Below are positions 1-9,029 of a stretch of 17,311 nt of DNA, in pieces. The number at the start of each line of letters is the position of its first letter. Within the stretch, counting starts at the first letter, position 1. A program made the position numbers and the translations under genes. This DNA comes from Hydnum rufescens UP504 (Eukaryota > Basidiomycota > Agaricomycetes > Cantharellales > Hydnaceae): NCBI GenBank assembly GCA_014904985.1, contig MU129123.1, positions 10,694-28,004 of the forward strand, read 5' to 3'. A model generated the notes under the pieces. That model did no database searches, was not told where the DNA came from, and was given only the letters and a program-made list of their open reading frames with translations.

Positions 1-470
1 CAGTACCTGTTTGGATGGCAGCTATTTCTTCAGATTGTGAAGTTAAATTGTGCTTTGCTTCGGATGTCTTCATTAGACCTAGGAACTTATTGTAGGCACA
101 TTGTGTTTTTGAGTAACTTTGCAACCAGCATGGCCTGACTTGCATGTATACTGGTACTGAAAGAAGGTCCTGACATTGCCTTGGCCTGTGACATGGATAA
201 TAGTTGCATCAAAGTGATCATAAGCAGTGCTTCTACATTGACAAGTGTCAAATGCTGTGTCAAGGAGGGCGCGTGGGTAAAAGGTGGCCTGCTTTGCGTA
301 TGCCAAGGATTATCAAGAAGCAAGCCTTCGCTGAAGTCTGGGAGGGTTTGCTGCAACAACACCACCCCTGGAAGTTACTAGCTCGGAATTTTGCATCACA
401 CCGATACCCTCTGCAGCACGTGCCTGGGTGAGGGGACACAGTCCCGGTCCCGCCTCCCCATACTGCATCG
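1..470. other. unassigned left edge with normal CpG
   Basis: I see no gene that I can name here. Short minus-strand open frames (79-306, and the end of 313-741) have no motif I recognise. The stretch differs from what follows in base composition: it carries a scatter of CpG dinucleotides, mostly between 270 and 470, while the next 4.5 kb has almost none. It may be host DNA beside the element or a different, younger insertion. Confidence 0.4.
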
Positions 471-1250
471 CTTGAGGATTCTCCCCAGCTGACCCTGCAA
501 AGAACACCACATCAAAGAACACAGAATGATATGTTTTGAATGTGAAGTGTGTCACCAAGCTGATCCAGTTTGATATCCCACTGGTCATGTTGCCTTTGCA
601 AGGACCAATGATGACAGGGATTGAAGAGATAACTAGAATCTCAGCTAGCAACTCTAGGATGACAGGTGCAGGAGATCCATCCAAGAGAAAGATCACAATT
701 TTATGACCTGAGGGGATGAATATGTTGCATGGAGATTGCATGGATAAAACTCAGACTTAATGCCATGGTTCTTTCAGATGGGCTTAGGGGTTGGGAGGGA
801 GAGTGTGGCCACTACATGACCTGCAAGAGTATTGTCAATCTATAAAATCAAAGTAGTCACAATAACCTGAGAGGGTGGCTTGTATGCACTGCCCTTCAGA
901 ACCAATCCAAATAATTGCACTCAAGGACTCAGCATCTTTTTGGAGTAGGTATGATGATGATTCTTCAAGAGTTGTCACAATTAGTCTATGCTAATTATAT
1001 AAGAGGCCTATTATGAATCTAGCCAGAGTGGGGACAGTACCAAACACTGGTGGAGAATCCTTCCACCAGCAAGAGAGTAAGAGGAAGGAAAGGAGGGTTA
1101 GATAATCTCTCACTTGTGGTCACAGCTAGGTGGGTTGACAGAACCAGGTTGAATGGCCTGGAGCCTTGGAGTGTGGGATGTAGGCTACACAACTGAAAGA
1201 CCCAATTGCAGCCAAAGGTGCAACCAGTCATGTAGACCCAACAAACCCAC
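471..1250. other. non-coding tail of the retroelement region
   Basis: This lies downstream of the recombinase on the element's strand. The longest frame (minus, 741 to 313) crosses the CpG composition boundary near 470 and has no motif I know. There are no CpGs. I see no terminal repeat here that matches the other end of the element. It is probably a 3' untranslated or terminal part of the element. Confidence 0.4.
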
Positions 1251-2337
1251 CTAGCAACAGACAACACTGCAGCTGATAATTTGAGGGGAATGTCCACATA
1301 ACACAAATACAGACAAGGCCAAAGTACAAAAAAACAAGGAAAGAGAATCATAGGGATATTGACAAGTCACCCATTCCTCTGTGGCTGCTGATGAAAGTGC
1401 CCATCCAGGTCTGAGATACCCTTGGATAGCACTTTCATCTGTCCTCTGTAAGTAATGCTCAAAGGCATCTGACTTCCAATGCCCCTGGATTTTGAGCAGG
1501 TCAATAGAAAGGCCCACCAAAGATGCTCAGCTGCACCACCAATCTGGAAACTGTGGCCATATACAGCAGGGAGTCCAGCATGTGTGAAAACTTCAGCACA
1601 CCATGCATTGAAAGCCATCTTTGTCATGGGGAGACACCCTGAAGTAGTTCTGTATGCAAAAAGGTGGGCTGATGGGGGCAGACCTGCATTGGAAAGCAAA
1701 TGATGTTCCATGGCCAAGGCAGGGCAGCTGCCATGGGATATGGCAGTAATGCAGATGTCAGCCCCAAGAAACTTTGTGGTCTTGGTCCAGGGAACATGGA
1801 ACTTTGCAGAGCATGTGGGGGTTGGGCCAGAAGCCAGAAAGGTGACACCAGAAGCCTGGGAGACATGGATTGTGGCATCAAAGGATGTTACACTGGGCAC
1901 TGTGAGCTCACCCAGGTAACAGACCCCCCAGAAGGCACAGGTGGCAACTGCAAACACTGCAGAATCAAAGGTATTGTTGAAGTCCAAGTGATTCCATAGG
2001 GCAAGGAGATGCACTGGCAAGACAGGTGGCCTGGGGGGCAGGGAGGGAGAAGAGGGAAGTGAGGAAGTGGCAGCATGGTGGACTTTGAGAAGAAAGGGGT
2101 CATTGCCATGCCATATCTGGCCATTAATTTCATGCCAATGATGCAATGCACTCATGGCATTGTTGATTTTTGATGTGCTAGAAGTGGAAATGGAGGCAAG
2201 AAAGAGGGCAAGAGTGTGGGAAGGGGCAGGCAAGTGTCATCTTCTGGAATGCCCTGGCTATCACACCATGATTGCCAGTGTGCAAGGCCAGACCCATAGG
2301 TGGAAAGGGTCTGGGGGGAGAGTGTGTTCTCAAGCAA
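1251..2337 (-). pseudogene. tyrosine recombinase relic of the retroelement
   Basis: This would be the DNA strand-transfer enzyme that integrates the DIRS-type element. The core-binding part reads TLSTYGSGLAHWQSWC then, after a frame change, MPAPSHTLALFLAS and SALHHWHEINGQIW (2337 to about 2080). The catalytic part follows in one frame to about 1520: FWGVCYLGELTVPS, then FHVPWTKTTKFLGADI, then GHSFQIGGAAEHL. The last part, IQGHWKSDAFEHYLQ, is in another frame (1520 to 1251), so there is an indel near 1520. Of the usual R...HxxR...H/W...Y set, the His/Trp box (GHW) and the Tyr (HYL) are present. The Arg of the HxxR box is Gln (HSFQ), and the Arg expected just before LGEL is Tyr. Both changes sit where CpG decay would act on Arg CGN codons. 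It is almost surely inactive. Confidence 0.85.
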
Positions 2338-2617
2338 GGATTCCAGTGAGGCTCTGTCAGCAAGAGCTGCTGATGAGAAAAGAGCCTGGTGATGAGCATG
2401 AGCTGCAGGAGAGGTCCAAAAGGCAATTCAATCTTTCCCTTGGACATGGGGTCAGTAGGGATGGGGGGTTAAGGGAGGAGCTGTTGTCTGTGGTTTTTGA
2501 CCTTTGGGCTGCAAAGCAAGTCATGGGTACAGTTCATCAGGCATAGTGGTTGGCTGGGCCATAGGACTGTCTTGGTTTGTGGAGGTGCCAGAAGGAGCTG
2601 ACACTTTCTTCCTGACA

Positions 2618-3266
2618 TTAAACATCTTGGATCAAAGGGGATAAAACTTCCAGCACACAGAAGATGTGAGGGAGGCACAGGGAATCAGCTGGCAGCACCC
2701 ACACAGAGGCTGCATCAGCAAGATTCCTGTAGGATTCAACATACTCAGGCACAATGTCAAAATTGGCCTGCTGTGTAATGGCAGATGTGTGGTTAATGGA
2801 CTCATTGATGAAGATATTCCAACTGTGACCATGAAGGAACTGGCCTATCAAGCCTTGGTTGTCACTGTGGACCAGCACACAGACATCATGGAAGCCCCAA
2901 GAAGCAACCTCCATCACTGCAAACTCTAATGCAATGCTCTCAGCCCAGCCAATATGACAGCCATGGTCATCCCACCCTGGGAGCAGACACCAAGCTCACC
3001 AGAGTGGTCCTACCAACAGACCAATTCCCCATGAGGAGGAAGCATCAACTGAGATGCTGAGGTCCACTAGGGGCCGAAAATTGATGGATCATAGTAGAAG
3101 GATCTTCAAGTGACACACCACACTGGAGATCAGAGACCAAGCAAGGGGGGGGAAAGCAGTGAATGAATGGATTGTCATGGAAAGAGGCAATGAATTGGTG
3201 AAGGGCAGGCATCCATGAATGACCTTCATGATATACAAAACAGAGGTGGGAAAGGGACCCTTGCAA
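2618..3266 (-). pseudogene. RNase H domain relic of the retroelement
   Basis: In intact elements this domain degrades the RNA strand of the RNA-DNA hybrid. On the minus strand, QGSLSHLCFVYHEGHSWMPAL (3266 to about 3200) is the connection segment after the RT. Then VDASSSWGIGLLVG (about 3050) supplies the first Asp, IGWAESIALEF the Glu, and VHSDNQGLIGQF the next Asp. YRNLADAASVWVL near 2700 matches the end of the domain, where related elements read ADPVSRG. An in-frame TGA (minus strand, 2996-2998) sits between LLVGPLW and AWCLLPGW, and the upstream and downstream parts need more than one frame. The order fits a DIRS pol. It directly precedes the recombinase region. Confidence 0.8.
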
Positions 3267-3290
3267 GTTGACCAGAGGTGCAAGCTGGGA

Positions 3291-3843
3291 TCATGATGAT
3301 GCATCAATAGTGAGCATTACTTGGGCAAGCTTGGCCAGGTGTTTGAGCTGCTTCTTCTCAGGGACAGATACACACTTTAGGGTGATATCCCATGCAAATC
3401 CAACATACACCACTGAAGTTGCAAACTGTTTGGTCTTGATGTCATTGACCAACCAACCAAGGGATGTGATGAGGTGAAGGATGTCATCCAGAGTATACTT
3501 GTACTGGTAGGACTGAGGGGAGGGCTCCCTTGAGGAAGTACAGGTTGGGAGAAGGTCATCAACCCACTTGATGAATGAATGTGACACCAAAAGCAGCCTT
3601 GACAATGTCAACTGTGGCATCAGTGGCCACTCCAAGAGTACCAGCTGCAGAAGAGAGGCCAAAGGGGTTGAAGTGGTCCACATAGATCCCACTATCTGTG
3701 AGAACTGCCAAGAAAGGCTTGTGGGCAGGCAGAACAGGCATCTGATGATATGCAGCTGCAAAATGATCTGTGCTGCTTCTGCACCAGGAGGGGCAGATGC
3801 AACCTAAAGAGGGAGCTAAGTAAGCCATCATTATCCAGTGCAA
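3291..3843 (-). pseudogene. reverse transcriptase relic (palm domain only)
   Basis: The minus strand reads DHFAAAYHQMPVLPAHKPF (motif A region), then GIYVDHFNPFGLSSAAGTLG (motif B) in one frame (3843 to about 3560). In the next frame it gives KWVDDLLP (the xVDD box of motif C), LGWLVNDIKTKQF, and VGFAWDITLKCVSVPEKKQLKHLAKL (3570 to 3291, shown here as successive motifs). The frame change lies near 3565-3575. The fingers region that should precede motif A is missing; the coding signal ends near 3874, where the long inverted repeat starts. This looks like the RT common in agaricomycete genomes. It is a fragment and cannot be active. Confidence 0.85.
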
Positions 3844-3985
3844 ATAATCCTTTCAGCCAAGGAAGCATCATCATGGGTCTTGGACAACTCCTCCTTCAGC
3901 TCTCCTCCTTGATTATATGTATGGTGTCACTCTTTACAAGCATTGGGGCATAGGAGGGGAGTTCTGAAGCCTGCTGGACCAATAT

Positions 3986-4216
3986 TTGATGAATCACTAT
4001 GGTCTTGCACTGGAGGCAAGTCCCTCTCTGGAGCTACCCTTGACAGGTAGTTCAGAGCCCAACAATCCAAACAATCTAAACTGGTCTACAAACAGCAGCA
4101 ACTATTCTAGCCAGTCAAACCACAGCTATGTGTATTTTGCTCTCCTGGATGCAATGGATCATATGGCAGAGCTAAACTACATTCTAATGGGGAAGACTGC
4201 TAAGGTCCATGGATGA
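3986..4216 (+). pseudogene. left-arm copy of an unknown repeat-borne ORF
   Basis: This frame starts MNHYGLALEASPSLELPL and goes on with Ser/Asn-rich sequence, then LDAMDHMAELNYILMGKTAK. It is the mirror copy of the minus-strand frame in the right arm, but it is shorter because a stop follows shortly after GKTAK. Shared amino-acid content between the two copies follows automatically from the inverted repeat and does not by itself prove coding. I do not recognise the protein. It could be a gag-like remnant, since gag is otherwise missing from the element. Confidence 0.3.
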
Positions 4217-4547
4217 GGAACATCAATGGAAGGTTGACAAAATGGAGCTACATGAAAGGGAGGCAAGCAAAGTCAAGGTGCAAGAGTGGAGATATACTTT
4301 GGTTTGTGTCTCATTGTTTCTTTTGTCTTGACTGGAACAGAGTCAACATGATGGACTTAGGTGTACTGAGTGAATTCTGATGTCTGTCTGTCAGTGTACA
4401 AATCTTGTGGTTTCATCCTCAATGCCTCACCCCTGTCAAGTAGAAAGGGTGAGGCATTGAGGATGAAACCACAAGATTTGTACACTGACAGACTGACATC
4501 AGAATTCACTCAGTACACCTAAGTCCATCATGTTAACTCTGTTCCAG

Positions 4548-4889
4548 TCAAGACAAAAGAAACAATGAGACACAAACCAAAGTATCTCTCCACTCTTGCA
4601 CCTTGACTTTGCTCACCTCCATTTCATGTAGCTCCATTTTGTCAACCTTCCATTGATGTTCCTCATCCATGGCCTTAGCAGTCTTCCCCATTAGAATGTA
4701 GTTTAGCTCTGCCATACAATCCATTGCATCCAGGAGAGCACAATACACATAGCTGTGGCTTGACTGACTAGAATAGTTGCTGCTGTTTGTAGACCAGCTT
4801 AGATCATTCAGATTGTCAGGCTCCAAACTACCAGTCAAGGGTAGCTCCAGAGAGGGACTTGCCTCCAGTGCAAGACCATAGTGATTCAT
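4548..4889 (-). pseudogene. right-arm copy of an unknown repeat-borne ORF (113 aa)
   Basis: The frame begins MNHYGLALEASPSLELPL, has a Ser/Asn-rich stretch (about residues 20-45), then LLDAMDCMAELNYILMGKTAK and a charged, Lys/Glu-rich segment (DEEHQWKVDKMELHEMEVSK) that could be helical or coiled coil. The end is hydrophobic and probably not genuine. No known domain is recognised. It lies upstream of the RT on the same strand, where an element's gag would sit, so a gag remnant is possible but unproven. It contains one of only two CpGs of the region, just upstream at 4890. Confidence 0.35.
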
Positions 4890-4996
4890 CGAATATTGGT
4901 CCAGCAGGCTTCAGAACTCCCCTCCTACACCCCAATGCTTGTAAAGAGCAACACCATACATATAATCAAGGAGGAGAGCTGAAGGAGGAGTTGTCC

Positions 4997-5149
4997 CGTG
5001 GCCTCGGTGGACGATATCCACTTCAGGGAATTCACGCGGCTCGCCATCCAGGGGTCGTAGAGACAGCCGACAAGCTTCCAAAGAGGGGATAGAAAGGGCT
5101 GCAATCCATTGTCCATCGAGAGTACGCGACAGGAGGTCTATGTTCGACA
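4997..5149 (-). pseudogene. possible truncated 5' end of a host gene, cut by the insertion
   Basis: From an ATG at 5147-5149 (minus) the frame reads MSNIDLLSRTLDGQWIAAL and continues about 50 codons with normal host CpG content, then runs straight into the inverted-repeat arm at 4996. The frame is divergent from ROK1, with about 143 bp between the two start codons, which is a common spacing for divergent fungal genes. A longer start that overlaps the ROK1 ATG is also open but is antisense to exon 1 there. I do not recognise the protein. The reading is inference: the frame could be spurious. Confidence 0.3.
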
Positions 5150-5292
5150 TATTGCAAGTGAAACTCAGGCAAAGACGAAACAGGGATGCGGGAAATGCCG
5201 AACCGAATGGCCCAACTCGGATTTCGCTAATTTCTCCAGCATTGGAAGTCAGTAACAGATACGTCTCATTATATTGTTGCCGTAAAAACATC
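5150..5292. promoter_or_regulatory. upstream region of ROK1 (possibly bidirectional promoter)
   Basis: This is the short host segment upstream of the ROK1 start codon. It has normal CpG content and no TATA box that I trust. If the minus-strand stub is a real gene start, this would be a shared promoter. The element boundary lies only about 300 bp upstream of the ROK1 ATG, so the helicase promoter must be compact to have survived. Confidence 0.35.
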
Positions 5293-7533
5293 ATGGAGGC
5301 TTTCCACTTGCTGTCGCGTGGGGGTGCAAAATTTAATAAGAAGCGCTTTAGCAAAGACCTCCAGCTGTTCCACAGCAAGTCTTCATCCTCGTCGTCCGAT
5401 TCCAAGGCATCTACTGAAAAAACCCTCGATGGCTTGAAAACCGGAGAACTCCCCGTGGAGCTCGACTTCTTCAAGTATGCCCCGGCGTCTGGTTCTGGTT
5501 CTGGTGGTGCTGGAGCAGGGTTGAAGGCTAAAAGCGAAGCTATTGCGAAGGAGCAGGATGACCAACGAGAGGTAGCGGATCGATCAGCTCCCTCTTCACC
5601 CACTGGAAAGAAACGAAAACGCGATGCAGGAGAGGGTATGGCATTCTTTGGTCTCAAGAATACCCTATGCACTCAGATCATTTGTTGTAGATTCTGCGCC
5701 CGCTAGCGCGCCCGTTACTTTGCGGCACAAAATTGCAACGACAGGCTCAAATGTACCTCCACCGATAGAGCGGTTCTCTGATTTATCAGATAGATATCGT
5801 ATTCCCCCTCTCCTCCTCAAGAATCTTTCTGAGCACGGTTATACTACACCAACGGGCATCCAAACTCAAGGGATCCCAATTCTTCTTGAGGTGAACACGT
5901 CTTCTCAATCGCGCCTCACTACTAACCTAATATTAATATAGTCCCGCGACCTTGCCGCAATATCGCCCACTGGAACAGGCAAGACGCTATCCTACCTCTT
6001 CCCTATTTTTGCGCATCTGTCCGTCCCATCTTCCTCTCGCACTGCTGAATCAGCTAGTACCGGAGCTGGCGTCCGCGCGCTCATATTATCACCCACCCGA
6101 GAACTCGCAGGACAGATTTATAATGAGTCCTTAAAGCTTGCACAGGGAAGGAAGTGGCGCATCGTACTGTATAGCAAAGCGACTGGCGCTACGCTCGCTC
6201 AAAAGGAAGTCCGGGACAAAATTGGTGCGTCCTTGGGCCTGTAATTGGTGGCCATCCCTGTTGAATGATGGTATCACCTAGATATCATTATCAGCACGCC
6301 GTTACGACTAGTCTCAGCCTTGAAACAGGGGACAATAGAATTAAAAAAGTGAGTTCCCTCTGTCTGTTTGTGTTCTCCACTTTTCCTTTCTTAGGTTGCA
6401 CTTTCTTTTAGCGTGCGGCAGATGGTCTTCGACGAGGCAGACCGTCTCCTCGAGCAAGGTTTCCTCCCACAGATCGAGGAAATCATTGGCGCCTGCACCC
6501 ACCCAAATTTACGCAAAGCAGTATTCAGTGCGACACTTCCTGCAGGAGTGGAGTCCATCGCAAAGAGTTTCCTCTTCGATCCTATTCGAGTCGTTGTGGG
6601 ACTGAAGTAAGGACACTCCGCATACTTTAATTCTAGTAACTACTGACTGGTCCTGGACCGCATATTCAGAGACGCTGCTGCCGCCTCGATTAAACAATCC
6701 CTGGTCTACGTCGGTTCCGAATCCGGGAAACTCTCGACACTACGCCAACTCCTTGCTTCCTCTCCACCTCTTCCTCTCCTCGTCTTCGTTCAATCGCGGG
6801 AACGAGCCGCTGAATTGCATCAGGAACTCCTCTATGACGGGGTCGCTGTCGACGTTCTTCATGCAGAAATGACCGCGAAGCAGCGCGAGGAGAGTGTTTC
6901 ACGAATGAGGCAAGGCTTGACGTGGGTAATGGTGTGCACTGAAGTTATGGCGCGAGGAATGGATTTCGGGGGTCTGAGGGGTGTGTTGAACTATGATTTC
7001 CCACAAAGCGTGCAGAGCTACATTCATCGTATCGGTACGTCGCAATCCCCGTTTGGCTTTTTTTTTTTTTCATTGGGATTTACTGCCGGGTGGTCTTGGT
7101 CCAAATATGATTTTATGATTAGGTCGTACGGGTCGGGCTGGACGCGAAGGAGACGCGATAACCTACTTTACAGATGCCGATGCACCCTACCTCAAATCGT
7201 ACGCCTTGGCTTTCACCTTTCAAGTTGTGCACTTATTCACTTTTTTGACGCCCCAGCATTGCGAATGTTGTTCACTCCTCAGGCTGGCCAGTTCCCTCGT
7301 GGATGCTAGCTCTTCCCAAACCTTCCAAGATAAAGAGACGAGTGCTAAAGAAGATGCCTGTGGAGCGAAAAGACATCGGTGTGGTCGCTGGGCGAGGGAT
7401 TGGCAAGGGTGACGCGGTGCGACGGCGGGACATGGTTCGGGCCAGTAAGAGACGAAAGGCGAGTGGAGATGTCCCCGGTGATGGGGAACGTGGAAAAGAC
7501 GCGAAAGGCAGGCGTAGCGAAGGGGAGGAATGA
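5293..7533 (+). CDS. ROK1: ATP-dependent RNA helicase ROK1/DDX52 (DEAD box), 8 exons
   Basis: This is the nucleolar DEAD-box helicase needed for early pre-18S rRNA processing and small-subunit assembly. Eight exons join in frame: 5293-5635, 5691-5890, 5942-6224, 6282-6348, 6412-6606, 6670-7034, 7123-7198 and 7257-7533, giving 1806 nt (601 aa). All seven introns are GT-AG, 51-88 nt. The start MEAFHLLSRGG matches the family N-terminus, as does VELDFFKYA. Visible motifs are the Q motif (GYTTPTGIQ), motif I SPTGTGKT (Lys195), Ia PTRELAGQ, Ib STPLRL, II DEAD (305-308), III SAT (337-339), IV LVFVQSRERA, V CTEVMARGMDF and VI HRIGRTGRAGR (482-492). The C-terminal tail is Lys/Arg-rich (KRRKASG), typical for rRNA-binding helicases. 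There are no frameshifts. An in-frame upstream ATG at 5140 exists but lies outside the conserved N-terminus. Confidence 0.96.
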
Positions 7534-9005
7534 GTTTCCCGATGGAGAATAGTGATCGTTTCGCATTACTAGTTTTCACTCGCTCATTCTCAGAGATCAC
7601 AACGCTTCTCCCTATATTCTTCCTATAAGCGACACATGTGCTACGGGCGCTCTCTACGTGAAGGTATATGGTCGAATAGGATGTGAGCGAATAGGAATAT
7701 TCCCTCGCTTCCCGTCGGTTGGTGTCTTCTGTTGGGCTGACAGATCGCTCTGTACTTGGAGCACATATTTGAGAGTCCCTGACAACACTGTTAGGGCCTA
7801 GCAACCAGGATTCACCCATTTGGCTGATGCTTCCATCTTCCCCTAGGGAACCATACGAAGTTGTAGGCGAAGGAGAGGGAGGTGGTGATCTTCGACGCAT
7901 CGTCTTAGGCGCGCTTGGAGCGGGAGAGGCCAGTGTGGCCGGGCGATCGTCTGGGATCGACAATGTGACGAGACGCCCAGGCGAAGGTCGCCGTCGGGCT
8001 ATAGATGATGTAGATGCACTGGGTTCGATGAATTTCGCACCGTGTCCTGCTTCGAGGTCAAATTCGTCATCTGGATCTAACGTTTGGTCCCCGAGCACGA
8101 GCGGCTCTCGATCGGCCGGTATCGCACCAGACTCGCTCGTGCCGTCTTCGACGGGGGTGTTCTGGAATTTAACGATCGAGTCGATGATCCAGAACTGGAG
8201 AACATTCATTGTCACAGGAAATACGCCCATGACACTAATAAGAAATGCAGTGGTTTGTCGTGGTAGGGGGAGTGAGCACTACAGATGCGCCCCATGGATG
8301 TGGTGACAACCTACAATATAACTTGGACAGCGTTCCGACCGCCAGTCCAAGAAAGAAGCCATTTCCCCATTTGCGTCAGCCAAGGGAAGAGGCTCAAAGC
8401 CAAGACCACAATCATCTTCATAAGTAGGAGGACGACTACGTATACCGTGGCCTGTTGCGTCCACCACTTGAATGAGGGCGGGTCCCCGTAAACGCCACTC
8501 TCGAAGCCGCGAAAATGAAGATTGGCGATGAGGACATGGTTGAAGAGATGTAGGAGGGTATATATAATCGCTACGCCTATTGAAGAAAAGCGGTGATGAA
8601 ATGGTTTATTATGCACGGCATGGGATTGTGGACGAACCAACTGTGGTGTCGATCAGAATATTAAGGAAGTACATGACACAAGGGTTACGCAGGGTTTTCT
8701 GGGCTCCATGGGAGCTGACGAGGACATTGCTCCCATGCAATATCGCTTGCCCCACGACCTGCTTTGAAACGTCGAATATCCTGGCCATAAGCCGTCATCC
8801 CTCGTGATCAAGACGCACTATCCAACTCGACTGTCACCCACCATATTCGCCAGGCTCTTTGCGGCTTCTCTCTATATCGTTTGTACAACAATGATGTGAT
8901 GACCATAATGCCCATCAGGGCCTGGACGACGAGGGCGGTAGGCCCGAGCAGTCGACATTGTTTATCCACATCCGGCACGGGAAGATCCAGGGACCTCAGT
9001 GGCAT
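7220..9005 (-). CDS. STIMATE/TMEM110-like multi-pass membrane protein, 4 exons
   Basis: The family (yeast YPL162C-like vacuolar membrane proteins; human STIMATE in ER-plasma membrane contacts) has several helices and a variable tail; the function in mushrooms is not established. Exons are 9005-8842, 8780-8638, 8576-8315 and 8234 downwards; the introns (61, 61 and 80 nt) are GT-AG and all joins stay in frame. Conserved blocks are CRLLGPTALVVQALMG, YKRYREKPQRAWRIW, FDVSKQVVGQ, NPCVMYFLNILIDTTVGVAI, FRGFESGVYG, WTQQATVYVVVLLLMKMIVV, LLSWTGG, and after the last intron VIFVMGVFPVTMNVLQFWII then DSIVKF. This gives about four or five membrane helices. The ATG at 9005 was chosen because the frame upstream has only a GTG. 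The tail is disordered, Ser/Pro/Arg-rich. As one exon it reads to a stop at 7220, which would overlap ROK1's last exon; the true 3' end is probably before 7534. Confidence 0.88.
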
Positions 9006-9029
9006 CACAGTTTCGATGAAAAACACGTA

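Larger units (their letters stand above)
471..4996 (-). mobile_element. decayed DIRS-like (tyrosine-recombinase) retrotransposon region
   Basis: Read on the minus strand, this region gives in order a reverse transcriptase (about 3843-3291), an RNase H (about 3266-2618) and a tyrosine recombinase (about 2337-1251). This is the gene order of DIRS-type retrotransposons, which integrate with a tyrosine recombinase instead of an integrase. All three are broken by frameshifts or stops. No gag-like frame is recognisable; upstream of the RT there is a 1.1-kb inverted repeat instead. The outer limits are drawn from composition: between about 471 and 4995 I find only two CpGs, at 3075 and 4890, and CpG frequency jumps back at both edges. 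I could not find the split or inverted terminal repeats typical of intact DIRS elements, so the left limit is uncertain. The element is certainly not autonomous now. Confidence 0.8.
3882..4996. repeat. 1.1-kb near-perfect inverted repeat (foldback)
   Basis: The left arm, about 3882-4432, is the reverse complement of the right arm, about 4447-4996, around a 14-nt spacer (4433-4446). The innermost stem is AATGCCTCACCC pairing with GGGTGAGGCATT. Pairing continues outward for about 550 bp per arm with a few per cent mismatches, mostly transitions, and at least one small indel near 4381-4395. Homology stops at 3882 and at 4996. The left end abuts the RT relic; the right end abuts CpG-normal host DNA. 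Both arms carry the same open frame running toward the centre (3986-4216 + and 4548-4889 -). A transcript through it could fold into a very long hairpin. It may be a separate foldback element or an inverted duplication of the retroelement's 5' end. Confidence 0.9.

Noticed and set aside
1479..1999. Plus-strand frames over the recombinase
   Set aside because: They are antisense shadows of the minus-strand recombinase, which has clear family motifs.
2154..2546. 130-codon plus-strand frame
   Set aside because: It is antisense to the recombinase relic and the lack of CpG and stops explains its openness; no motif is seen.
4911..5672. 253-codon minus-strand frame across the element edge and ROK1 exon 1
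   Set aside because: Most of it is antisense to the well-supported ROK1 exon 1, and its end lies in the repeat arm. Only the part 4997-5149 is kept as a possible gene stub.
7827..8306. 159-codon plus-strand frame
   Set aside because: It is antisense to the last exon of the STIMATE-like gene and has no recognisable domain.
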